Assembly (NCBI GenBank): GCA_002339125.1 | Contig: DDJQ01000099.1 | Span: forward strand, 1-29,119 | DNA: 29,119 nucleotides | Direction: 5' to 3' | From: Alteromonadaceae bacterium UBA2620 | GTDB taxonomy: Bacteria > Pseudomonadota > Gammaproteobacteria > Enterobacterales > Alteromonadaceae | Part shown: piece by piece, positions 1 through 7,751 of the stretch | Layout: each line of letters begins with the position of its first letter | Position numbering within the stretch: the stretch's first letter is position 1 | Notes under the pieces: model-generated | What the model was told of the DNA's origin: nothing | What the model saw: only the letters and a program-made list of their open reading frames with translations | The model's database searches: none | Translations under genes and position numbers: made by a program

Positions 1-26
1 TACGCGCCATGCCCGGCGCACCATTA

Positions 27-54
27 AAAAAGCCGTTCATGTGAACGGCTTTTT
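27..54 (-). terminator. Bidirectional hairpin terminator after purF
   Basis: A 13-bp perfect stem with a 2-base centre (AGCCGTTCA / TGAACGGCT core) is flanked by A-runs on the left and T-runs on the right, so it can end transcription on either strand. It lies 18 bases beyond the purF stop and is the natural end of the accD-folC-dedD-cvpA-purF transcription unit. Confidence 0.85.
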
Positions 55-71
55 AGTATCTGCGCGACCAG

Positions 72-1592
72 TTACGCTTCGAAATTATGCATATCCAGGT
101 TGGATAGTTCAGCCTGAACCACCGGCGCCTTTCTGGCCTGATCGTTACGGGCTGCATCGATACGTTCCAGGTATGCCTGGTCTACGTCGCCGGTAATGTA
201 GTTGCCATCGAATACCGATGTTTCAAAGCGTGAAATTTGCGGATTCTCGTGCTGAACGGCAGCAACCAGGTCGGAGATATCCTGGAAGATCAGACCGTCG
301 GCCTGGATCAAATCAGAAATCTGGTCGATCTCACGGCCATAGGCAATCAGTTCGTTAGCTGATGGCATATCGATACCGTACACATTCGGGAAACGAATCT
401 CAGGTGCTGCAGAGGCGAAATAAACCTTCTTCGCGCCCGACTCTCGAGCCATCTCGATGATTTGGCCTGAGGTGGTGCCGCGCACAATAGAGTCATCCAC
501 CAGCAGGACATTTTTACCTTTAAACTCCGACGAAATCGCGTTCAGCTTGCGGCGTACCGACTTCTTACGCTGAGTCTGGCCAGGCATAATAAACGTACGG
601 CCAATGTAGCGGTTTTTAACGAAGCCCTGACGGTAAGGTAAATCAAGGGTAATGGCAATTTGTAGCGCCACATCCATGGAAGTTTCCGGAATTGGGATCA
701 CCACGTCAATGTCAAGGTCGGCCCATTCGCGGGCAATCTTTTCACCGAGCTTTTTACCCATGTTTACACGCGAGGCATACACGGAAATACCGTCGATGAA
801 CGAGTCAGGGCGGGCAAAGTAAACAAACTCAAAGATACACGGTGAAGTCAGTGGCGTCTGGGCACACTGTTGGGTGAACAACTCGCCCGCTTCGGTGATA
901 AATACGGCTTCGCCCGGTGCTACGTCACGAATAAACTGAAAACCTACGGCATCCAGTGCAACACTCTCAGAGGCAACCATATATTCTTCGCCCATTTCGG
1001 TAATACGCTTGCCCAGTGCCAGCGGACGAATACCATTTGGATCGCGGAATGCCACAACCCCCAAACCAATAATTGCCGCCACACAAGCGTAAGCGCCGCG
1101 GGCTTTAATGTGAACATTGGTAACCACTTCAAAGATATCTTTGGGTGACACTGTCAGCCCACTGGTGCGCTGTGATAACTCGTGGGCAAAAATGTTCATC
1201 AGAATCTCTGAGTCTGATGTGGTATTGATATGCCGGCGGGCTATTTTGGCGACTTCGATTTGTAAATCGAGGGCATTGGTGAGGTTACCGTTGTGGGCAA
1301 ACGCCATCCCGAAAGGAGAGTTAACATAAAACGGCTGAGCTTCTGCGGAACTGGAAGAACCGGCAGTGGGATAGCGACAATGGCCAATCCCCATATTCCC
1401 AGTGAGGCGCTTCATATGACGGGTGTGAAACACATCCCGAACCAGTCCATTGTCTTTACGCAGATTAAACACACCGTTGTCAATTGTCATGATACCAGCC
1501 GCATCCTGACCACGGTGCTGTAAAACGGTTAAACAGTCATAGAGTGACTGAGCAACTGGTGTTTTACCAACTATTCCGACAATACCACACAT
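72..1592 (-). CDS. purF: Amidophosphoribosyltransferase (PurF)
   Basis: PurF makes 5-phosphoribosylamine from PRPP and glutamine, the committed step of purine synthesis in the cytoplasm. The 506-residue product matches the usual length (about 505). It begins Met-Cys-Gly-Ile, placing the N-terminal nucleophile Cys2 of the glutaminase domain directly after the start Met, as in family members without a propeptide. The C-terminal phosphoribosyltransferase domain carries the PRPP loop VLLVDDSIVRGTT at about residues 360-375. The gene lies 13 bases after cvpA, the arrangement found in Escherichia and Pseudomonas, and is the last gene before a strong hairpin. The ATG start is fixed by the Ntn requirement for Cys2. 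No PurR-like operator was seen upstream of cvpA, so purine regulation may differ from Escherichia. Confidence 0.98.
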   Translation of the reverse strand: MCGIVGIVGKTPVAQSLYDCLTVLQHRGQDAAGIMTIDNGVFNLRKDNGLVRDVFHTRHMKRLTGNMGIGHCRYPTAGSSSSAEAQPFYVNSPFGMAFAHNGNLTNALDLQIEVAKIARRHINTTSDSEILMNIFAHELSQRTSGLTVSPKDIFEVVTNVHIKARGAYACVAAIIGLGVVAFRDPNGIRPLALGKRITEMGEEYMVASESVALDAVGFQFIRDVAPGEAVFITEAGELFTQQCAQTPLTSPCIFEFVYFARPDSFIDGISVYASRVNMGKKLGEKIAREWADLDIDVVIPIPETSMDVALQIAITLDLPYRQGFVKNRYIGRTFIMPGQTQRKKSVRRKLNAISSEFKGKNVLLVDDSIVRGTTSGQIIEMARESGAKKVYFASAAPEIRFPNVYGIDMPSANELIAYGREIDQISDLIQADGLIFQDISDLVAAVQHENPQISRFETSVFDGNYITGDVDQAYLERIDAARNDQARKAPVVQAELSNLDMHNFEA

Positions 1593-1605
1593 GTAGGTTA
1601 CCTAT

Positions 1606-2094
1606 TTAAGCGGGAGTTAAAAAACTGGAGCTGTCTTTTACGTAACTAAAAAACCACTCAATAATAATTGCAAATTCCGGCACTAGTACCGACTCACCCC
1701 ACCAGTCTGATGAGGCTGAAGGCGTAAATGTATCCAGGAAAAATAATAGCGCACTTACGATCAGAATGCCGCGCAATGCGCCGAAAACGGCACCGAGTGC
1801 TCTGTCGGTGCCAGACAAGCCGGTGGCCTGAACCAGTTGACTGATGGTGTAATTCAGCAAGGCACCGAGCAATAGTGTTGCCACAAAGAGAGCGGCGATG
1901 GCCGCGCCGTTACGGATAAGTTCGTCGCTGATGCGCGTGAAGTAAACGGCAAGGTCGGCATAAAACTGGCTGGCAACAAACATGGCGGCAAACCAGACTG
2001 CCAGTGATATAGCTTCTTTGACGAAGCCACGCACCAGACTGATTAGCGTGGAGAGCGCTATCACACCTAAAATCGTGTAATCCAGCCAATTCAT
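1606..2094 (-). CDS. cvpA: CvpA family inner-membrane protein
   Basis: CvpA is a small polytopic inner-membrane protein, named for its need in colicin V production and linked in other bacteria to envelope stress and bile resistance; its molecular activity is not settled. From the ATG at 2094 the product is 162 residues, the same length as the Escherichia protein, and starts MNWLDYTILGV. Hydrophobic stretches near residues 5-25, 30-50, 65-90 and 100-125 give about four membrane segments. The frame is open 19 codons further upstream to 2151, but that extension is polar, has no ribosome site and is not family-like, so the internal start is preferred. Placement directly before purF is the classical cvpA-purF pair. 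Confidence 0.92.
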   Translation of the reverse strand: MNWLDYTILGVIALSTLISLVRGFVKEAISLAVWFAAMFVASQFYADLAVYFTRISDELIRNGAAIAALFVATLLLGALLNYTISQLVQATGLSGTDRALGAVFGALRGILIVSALLFFLDTFTPSASSDWWGESVLVPEFAIIIEWFFSYVKDSSSFLTPA

Positions 2095-2258
2095 TTGAAG
2101 ATTCTTACCCGTCCTGTTAACGATGTGTCGAGCTGTAAAACCAAACCTCATCGCGTCAAATTCGCGCGCATTCTACCAGAAGTCTGCCTGATTACCAGTG
2201 TCGAAATTTTATCCAGTCACCGGCTGTCAACAATTCTGTCCTGAGTGAGCCTGTTGAT

Positions 2259-2864
2259 TTAGCTGTTTACACTGAAGCGGGTTACTTTGCCTCGTAAGCC
2301 GGTTAATTCCTGAAGGTGAGATATGGCACCATCCAGTTCGCGTTTATTCAGATTAGGCCCTACAAATACTTTAGTTAACGGCCCGGAACTGGTTTCGATA
2401 GGCCGGCTGAACGCACGATAACCCGCGTTTTCTAACTTATCCAGCAATTGCTTCACGTTTTTCTGATGCCTGAAACTGCCCAGTTGAATCACCCAACTGT
2501 TATTTTGTTCAGATTCTTCCGGGGCTTCCACCACCGTCTGACGCGCCAAATCATCATTCGGCGAATTATTCACCTGAGCCGTGCTGTCGCTACTTGCTTC
2601 AGGCACAGACTCAACCGGACTACCTGGCTCATCAACCGGCTTTTCGTTAACAATTTCAACCGGGCGCTGCGCAGAGGCCACCACCCGTTCATCAGGAAAA
2701 GGTTCGGGGTTTACAATAGGCTTCTTGGCTGGTGCCGCCGGAACATTAACAAACACGTCCCCGTTGCTGGATTTTTTACCATCCAGCATGTCTGGTAATA
2801 TGATTACCGCTACTGCTACCAAAATAACAGTGCCCACCAACCTGTTCTTTAACGCTGCCGCCAC
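2259..2864 (-). CDS. dedD: SPOR-domain cell division protein DedD
   Basis: DedD-type proteins are bitopic inner-membrane proteins that localise to the division septum through a SPOR domain binding denuded peptidoglycan. The 201-residue product has a membrane segment at about residues 9-27 (LVGTVILVAVAVIILP), a Pro/Glu/Ser-rich periplasmic linker, and a C-terminal SPOR domain at about 121-200 (WVIQLGSFRHQKNVKQLLDK and following). The start codon is GTG (CAC at 2862-2864 on the plus strand), preceded by ACAGGTA; no better ATG lies nearby. It begins 14 bases after the folC stop, so the two are probably cotranscribed. About 164 bases separate it from cvpA, enough for an internal promoter. Confidence 0.93.
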   Translation of the reverse strand: MAAALKNRLVGTVILVAVAVIILPDMLDGKKSSNGDVFVNVPAAPAKKPIVNPEPFPDERVVASAQRPVEIVNEKPVDEPGSPVESVPEASSDSTAQVNNSPNDDLARQTVVEAPEESEQNNSWVIQLGSFRHQKNVKQLLDKLENAGYRAFSRPIETSSGPLTKVFVGPNLNKRELDGAISHLQELTGLRGKVTRFSVNS

Positions 2865-2878
2865 TACCTGTGATCCTG

Positions 2879-4117
2879 TTATGAGTTTTGTGTATTGTGC
2901 GGTAACGCCAGGATATCTGCAACTGTATGAAAAGAACCTACCACTAAAATAAGGTCTTCGCTGTACGCATCCTGGCGAGCAGCCTCATAAGCCTCGGTCA
3001 CAGCCGGGAACAAACAATTTGGCGTATTTTCCACGGCTGCCGCCAGTTTTTCGGCTGACAATCCACGAGGACCATGTGTTGAAGCAAGGTACCACTGCGG
3101 CGCGAAACGCTTAAAAGGGGCCAGCGAAGCCGCAGGCGCTTTGTCGTTGAGCATCGCCACCACAATATGTAACTGCTCAAATGTTTTGCTATCGAGCCAC
3201 TCAGCGAGTGATTCGGTGGCCTGTGGGTTATGACCAACATCCAGATAGGTAGCCGGCTGTGAGGCAATCAGTTGACGACGCCCCGGCAACTGCGTATTGG
3301 CAACTGCCTGTTGCATGGTCGCATCACTTACGATGAAACCAGCATGTTTCAGTACAGCCAGCGCCGTCGCAACATTGTTCAGCGGAATAGCGGTATCTGA
3401 TAGTTCTAACGTCTGCTCTGCAGCCGTAAAGGTAACAGCACCATCAGTTCTGCGGGCAATACTAAATTCCTGATTCTGCCACCAGGCATCTGCATTCAGC
3501 GCCTTAACCGCCTCGCGAAGTGTATGCGGGGGCTCAGGTTCGCCGATCACTACTTTACCGCCATGGCGAATAATGCCGGCCTTTTCCACGGCAATCTTTT
3601 CCCGTGTATCACCCAGCCAGTCCTGGTGATCAAGGCCAATACTGGTTATCACCGCACAATCCGGAGTGATTATATTTGTGGCATCCAGCCGCCCGCCCAG
3701 GCCAACCTCAAGTACAACCACATCAAGCTCTGCCGCCATCAGCATCAACATAGCGGCCAGCGTACCAAACTCAAAGTAAGTTAAGCTGATATCGCCACGG
3801 GCTTGTTCCACTTGTTCAAAAGCATCACAAAAAGCTGCGGCGTCGGGTAACGTACCGTTAATACGAACCCGTTCGCGGTAGTCGAGTAAATGGGGGGAGC
3901 TGTATACCCCCACTGACTGGCCTTCAATTAACAAGGCATTTTCAATCAGTGCAGACGTGGTGCCCTTGCCATTGGTACCACCAACGGTGATAACCCGGGC
4001 GTCGAAACGAAGATTAAGCCGTTGGGCTACTTCGTTTACGCGATCCAGTCCCATATCAATGGCACTGGGATGAATGGACTCAAGATACTCGAGCCATTGC
4101 GGCAGTGTTTTACGCAT
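2879..4117 (-). CDS. folC: Bifunctional folylpolyglutamate synthase / dihydrofolate synthase
   Basis: FolC adds glutamate to dihydropteroate and then to reduced folates, using ATP. The 412-residue product is of normal length for the family (Escherichia about 422). The N-terminal Mur-ligase-like ATP site is visible as VGGTNGKGTT at residues 45-54, and the N-terminal IDMGLDRV segment is typical. The start at 4117 is supported by protein similarity but not by a Shine-Dalgarno site: the upstream bases read CATTTCCT. Translation may therefore depend on coupling with accD, whose stop lies 20 bases upstream across a stem-loop. The gene sits between accD and dedD as in other gammaproteobacteria. Confidence 0.97.
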   Translation of the reverse strand: MRKTLPQWLEYLESIHPSAIDMGLDRVNEVAQRLNLRFDARVITVGGTNGKGTTSALIENALLIEGQSVGVYSSPHLLDYRERVRINGTLPDAAAFCDAFEQVEQARGDISLTYFEFGTLAAMLMLMAAELDVVVLEVGLGGRLDATNIITPDCAVITSIGLDHQDWLGDTREKIAVEKAGIIRHGGKVVIGEPEPPHTLREAVKALNADAWWQNQEFSIARRTDGAVTFTAAEQTLELSDTAIPLNNVATALAVLKHAGFIVSDATMQQAVANTQLPGRRQLIASQPATYLDVGHNPQATESLAEWLDSKTFEQLHIVVAMLNDKAPAASLAPFKRFAPQWYLASTHGPRGLSAEKLAAAVENTPNCLFPAVTEAYEAARQDAYSEDLILVVGSFHTVADILALPHNTQNS

Positions 4118-4129
4118 AGGAAATGAAAA

Positions 4130-4148
4130 GCCCTGAATTAATCAGGGC
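4130..4148 (-). terminator. Stem-loop spanning the accD stop codon
   Basis: A 7-bp GC-rich stem (GCCCTGA / TCAGGGC) with a 5-base loop overlaps the accD TAA stop and is followed on the minus strand by CTTTTCATTT. It resembles a modest intrinsic terminator and would lower read-through from accD into folC, whose start is 13 bases further on. It may act as an attenuating or processing site rather than a full stop. Confidence 0.5.
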
Positions 4149-4983
4149 GATGTAATTTGGCCAGAACGCTGTGCAGCTTATCGCGCATTTCGCGGCGATC
4201 CACAATCATATCGATTGCGCCTTTCTCCAGCAGGAATTCACTGCGCTGGAAGCCTTCAGGCAGTTTTTCACGTACGGTTTGTTCGATAACCCGTGGGCCA
4301 GCAAAGCCGATTAAGGCTTTGGGTTCGGCTACGTTGATATCGCCGAGCATCGCTAAACTGGCCGATACGCCACCCATGGTCGGGTCGGTCATCACTGAAA
4401 TATAGGGCAATCCTTTTTCACTCAGCTTGGCCAGGGCGGCTGAGGTTTTAGCCATTTGCATCAACGACAGCAACGCTTCCTGCATCCGCGCACCACCGCT
4501 GGCAGAAAAACATACCAGCGGGCAATTAGCGGCAATGGCCGCATTCACTGCTGCAACAAAGCGAGCGCCAACCACCGACGCCATGGAGCCGCCCATAAAG
4601 GCAAACTCAAAACTGGCAACCACAATCGGCATACCTTTCAGTTTGCCCTGCATAACGATTAACGCGTCTTTCTCGTTAGTCGACTTCTGAGCTGCCGTAA
4701 TACGATCTTTATAACGTTTGGAGTCTTTAAACTTCAGTACATCCTGCGGCTCGAGGTCGCCGGCCAGTTCCTGACGCTCACCCGCGTCGAGGAAGGCATC
4801 CAGTCGACGGCGGGCGCCAATGCGCATGTGGTTGTCACATTTCGGACAAACTTCCAATTGCTTTTCCAGGTCCTGCTTGTAAAGCACGGCCTGACAGCCA
4901 TTACATTTCGTCCAGATACCTTCAGGAACATTACCTTTGGTGGAAGTTTGTGTCTTTGGAAGAATTTTTTGTATCCAGCTCAT
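4138..4983 (-). CDS. accD: Acetyl-CoA carboxylase carboxyltransferase subunit beta
   Basis: AccD pairs with AccA to form the carboxyltransferase that moves CO2 from carboxybiotin to acetyl-CoA, giving malonyl-CoA. The 281-residue product has the N-terminal zinc ribbon of the bacterial beta subunit with four cysteines at residues 27, 30, 46 and 49. The crotonase-like carboxyltransferase core follows, including the FSASGGARMQE segment and GFAGPRVIEQT. Gene order accD-folC-dedD is conserved. The 256-base region upstream is gene-free and carries a palindrome and a possible FadR half-site, listed separately. Confidence 0.98.
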   Translation of the reverse strand: MSWIQKILPKTQTSTKGNVPEGIWTKCNGCQAVLYKQDLEKQLEVCPKCDNHMRIGARRRLDAFLDAGERQELAGDLEPQDVLKFKDSKRYKDRITAAQKSTNEKDALIVMQGKLKGMPIVVASFEFAFMGGSMASVVGARFVAAVNAAIAANCPLVCFSASGGARMQEALLSLMQMAKTSAALAKLSEKGLPYISVMTDPTMGGVSASLAMLGDINVAEPKALIGFAGPRVIEQTVREKLPEGFQRSEFLLEKGAIDMIVDRREMRDKLHSVLAKLHRPD

Positions 4984-5129
4984 GCCAGAGATGTCCTTTT
5001 AGCTAACCTGTTACACCCGGCTTTTTATACTTGTTCGTGCCCGGCACAGGATGATGAAATAATAAACGATGGATTATATCCGCATATGGCGACATATTAG
5101 AGCATATTCAACGCAATAGCGAAAAATAA

Positions 5130-5166
5130 AACTGGTCTAAGAAGTACGAATATTTATACGTATAAA
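5130..5166. promoter_or_regulatory. accD upstream region: half-site and 14-bp palindrome
   Basis: Within the gap between truA and accD are AACTGGTC (5130-5137), identical to the left half of the Escherichia FadR operator consensus, and a perfect AT-rich palindrome TTTATAC/GTATAAA (5153-5166). On the minus strand the palindrome holds TATAAAT, which could equally be part of a promoter. The right half of a FadR site is poor, so a regulatory role is only suggested by position upstream of a fatty acid synthesis gene. Confidence 0.25.
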
Positions 5167-5239
5167 CGGCTTTATTGGCATGGCCTAATGAATTTTGCTG
5201 TTAATTTCGTCAAAGGCCTGCCAGACAACCCGACGACGC

Positions 5240-6031
5240 TTAATTGTCCGGCAAAAACAGTGGGCCCAGCACTGCTCGCGGCAAACCGTAGGAGGCGGGA
5301 TAATCCACATCCACCAGATATAAACCGTTGGGCTTTGCTGTAGCAGCGGCCTGCGTGCGGTCTTTGCCAACCAGCAAGGTAGTAATCCAGTCGAGAGGCT
5401 GATGGCCGCTGCCAATTTCTACCAGCGAACCCACAATATTACGCACCATGTGATGTAAAAATGCATTGGCACTGATATCCACAATCACATAGCAGCCCTG
5501 GCGGGTAACGGTGACTTTGGTGACATTTCTAAATGGCGTTTTAGACTGGCAAAGCGATGCTCTGAAAGCGCTGAAGTCCTGCTCACCCAGTAATGCCTGA
5601 GCCGCCTCATGCATGCGTTTTTCGTCCAAATCGCGGTGCACATGGGTCACCCCGTGGTGCAAAATTGCCGGGCGCATTTTGTGGTTATAGATGATGTAAC
5701 GATAACGCCTGCCAGTAGCCGAAAACCGCGCATGAAAGTCATCACTGACCTCAGTACACCACTTCACGGCAACGGAATCTGGCAGATTTGCATTAACACC
5801 CATGGTCCAGGCTTTGAGTGGACGCGCTACATCACAGTCGAAATGCACCACCTGACCGGTTGCGTGAACGCCTGCATCGGTTCGTCCGGCGCACTGCACC
5901 TCAATAGTGGTGTTGGCGACTGTCGACAACGCTTTTTCTAAATAGCCCTGCACACTGGGCACTTCCTGCTGTCGTTGCCAGCCAAAGTGCTGGGCACCAT
6001 CATATTCAATACCAAGGGCTATTCGGGTCAT
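5240..6031 (-). CDS. truA: tRNA pseudouridine(38-40) synthase TruA
   Basis: TruA converts uridines 38, 39 and 40 of the tRNA anticodon arm to pseudouridine. The 263-residue product has the conserved AGRTDAGVHATGQV motif at residues 48-61, with catalytic Asp52, and the later LHHMVRNIVGSL motif. Length matches the family (Escherichia 270). The ATG at 6031 is preceded by CAGAAGAC. In Pseudomonas truA lies between fimV and trpF/accD, and in Escherichia between usg and dedA/accD; here trpF and dedA are absent and accD follows after 256 bases. Upstream, three exported-protein genes separate it from fimV. Confidence 0.97.
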   Translation of the reverse strand: MTRIALGIEYDGAQHFGWQRQQEVPSVQGYLEKALSTVANTTIEVQCAGRTDAGVHATGQVVHFDCDVARPLKAWTMGVNANLPDSVAVKWCTEVSDDFHARFSATGRRYRYIIYNHKMRPAILHHGVTHVHRDLDEKRMHEAAQALLGEQDFSAFRASLCQSKTPFRNVTKVTVTRQGCYVIVDISANAFLHHMVRNIVGSLVEIGSGHQPLDWITTLLVGKDRTQAAATAKPNGLYLVDVDYPASYGLPRAVLGPLFLPDN

Positions 6032-6171
6032 GTCTTCTGTTGCTTTGCGTTGCTATGAGGCGCGTAAGTTTACGTAAAGCGAAGCCGTTGGGCAATCCGG
6101 ATAAACAGGAAGATTGGCATTTGCCGGCAAGTATTCAGGGCAAAGCAACTGCTCTGCCCCGCTGACTTACT

Positions 6172-7578
6172 TTACTGACGGTAGTCCACGCCACTGTTTG
6201 CGGCGTACCAGGCAAACAGGGTGTAAATGGTGGTGTTCAATTTCAGGGCGTCCTGATCCACCTTATCGAGGGTGTCGTTTTCGGTGTGATGGTAGTCGAA
6301 ATAATCGAGGCCATCCGGAGCAAAGTTAAACGCCGGCTGACCCGCTTCGCCCAGCAAGCTCATGTCCGACTGGCCTTTGGCAGTATTAGTACTTGCCAAT
6401 CCAACGCCCATAGGAGCCAGATAGTTGGCAAAGTCACGCACAGAGGCCAGCGCCTGAGGCCCTACTCCCGGCTCCACCTCATAAATGCGTCCGTTGCCGA
6501 AATCCCACTCGGCGCCAAGCATATGTTGCGACATGTCTGCTTTGTGTTGGGCCACATAATCGCGCACACCTACCAGACCAATTTCTTCAGCCGCGAACAA
6601 AATAACCCGAATAGTACGCGCCGGACGCTGCTCCATTGTGGCAATGTAATGCCCGGCCGCCAGCACGATGCCAATACCAATACCATCATCAATAGCACCG
6701 GTACCTACGTCCCAACTGTCGATATGCGCGCCCAGTGTAATCAGCTCGTCAGGGGTTTCAGCGCCGGTCACCTCACCAATAACATTAGCAATAGTGACAG
6801 TGTCCCCTGTTGGGCCGCTGGCGCTGGTGTTTAATGAAAACGTGACAGGCTGCTCACGGCGTAACATATTTTCCAACAAATCCGCATCAGGGTTAGATAG
6901 GGCCACCGCCGGTATTTTTGCTATACCTTCTTCGTAGCGCATCATCCCGGTGTGACCAATACGGTCGGTGTCTGTACCTACCGAGCGCATAATAAACGCC
7001 AGCGCACCTTTTTTGGCCGCTGCCGAGGCGCCTGCCACTCTGGCACCAACCGCTTTACCATAGCCATGACCATCAATATGGCGTTCCATACGGTAACCAA
7101 CATAAGCAATCTTGCCTTTAAGACTTCCCTCCGGCGCAGCCTGTAGTGCGGTTAAATCGTCAAAATAGGCCACTTCGGCGTTAATGGCCTGGCCATTGGT
7201 ACCCACACTGCCGCCCAGTGCGATAGCTACCACTTTGTGGGGGTAAGGCGCGGTGATGCTGGCCGTGAGATCGCCTCGCTGCCACAGTTGCGCCTGGCTT
7301 TCCTCAACCCATACTTTATCGAAACCCAGTGCCTTCATTTTCGCCATGGCCCAGTCGGTTGCCGCATCGGCTCCCGGCGTGCCAACCATCCTGGCCCCCA
7401 CTTCGGTGGTTAGGGACTCTACAATGTCATAAGAAAGGGTGGATGAACTAACATCCTGTTTAATGATGTCGAGTACTTCGGTTTGCACTGTCTGCCGCGC
7501 ATTGATACTCGGTGATGCCAGCCCGATGGCAGTTAGACCAATTGCCGCGGCTAACAGGGTGACTAATTTATTTTTCAT
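6172..7578 (-). CDS. Secreted M28 family zinc metallopeptidase (carboxypeptidase Q-like)
   Basis: The 468-residue product starts with a signal peptide (about residues 1-27, ending near SINA) and is expected in the periplasm or outside the cell. Residues about 110-250 resemble the PA domain that many M28 enzymes insert. The catalytic domain shows probable co-catalytic zinc ligands: His285 in GAHIDSWD, Asp297 in GAIDDG, the Glu331-Glu332 pair in FAAEEIG, Asp359 and His431 in FDYHHTEND. The layout resembles plasma glutamate carboxypeptidase / carboxypeptidase Q, so an amino- or dipeptidase activity is likely, but substrate cannot be told from sequence. It ends 140 bases before truA. The start is an ATG without a clear ribosome site. 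It is not part of the conserved fimV-truA neighbourhood and was probably inserted in this lineage. Confidence 0.92.
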   Translation of the reverse strand: MKNKLVTLLAAAIGLTAIGLASPSINARQTVQTEVLDIIKQDVSSSTLSYDIVESLTTEVGARMVGTPGADAATDWAMAKMKALGFDKVWVEESQAQLWQRGDLTASITAPYPHKVVAIALGGSVGTNGQAINAEVAYFDDLTALQAAPEGSLKGKIAYVGYRMERHIDGHGYGKAVGARVAGASAAAKKGALAFIMRSVGTDTDRIGHTGMMRYEEGIAKIPAVALSNPDADLLENMLRREQPVTFSLNTSASGPTGDTVTIANVIGEVTGAETPDELITLGAHIDSWDVGTGAIDDGIGIGIVLAAGHYIATMEQRPARTIRVILFAAEEIGLVGVRDYVAQHKADMSQHMLGAEWDFGNGRIYEVEPGVGPQALASVRDFANYLAPMGVGLASTNTAKGQSDMSLLGEAGQPAFNFAPDGLDYFDYHHTENDTLDKVDQDALKLNTTIYTLFAWYAANSGVDYRQ

Positions 7579-7730
7579 TATTATCGGCGTCCGTCGTTTG
7601 ATGTGTTATTTCCCAAATTTATTGTGCGCCAAATACAGAATGTAAAGAATGCCAATGCCATGACTGGCCGAAAAATTATGATGAAGGAAAAGGCTGGTCA
7701 TCCCATTTCAGGGTAGCCGGCAGTAAAACT

Positions 7731-7751
7731 AAAAAGCCCACAGGTGCGGCT
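7731..7751 (-). terminator. Intrinsic terminator at the end of the 452-residue ORF
   Basis: On the minus strand AGCC-G-CAC pairs with GTGGGCT (seven pairs with one bulged G, very short loop), followed by TTTTTAG. It overlaps the TAG stop at 7750-7752. The tight loop makes it imperfect, but it is the only terminator-like structure between this gene and the M28 peptidase. Confidence 0.45.

Noticed and set aside
2095..2258. Possible PurR operator upstream of cvpA-purF
   Set aside because: No sequence close to ACGCAAACGTTTGCGT was found in this gap or before dedD.
6134..6160. GGGCAAAGCA / TGCTCTGCCC inverted repeat after the M28 gene
   Set aside because: A stem is possible with one G-U pair, but there is no U-tract on the minus strand, so terminator function is unsupported.
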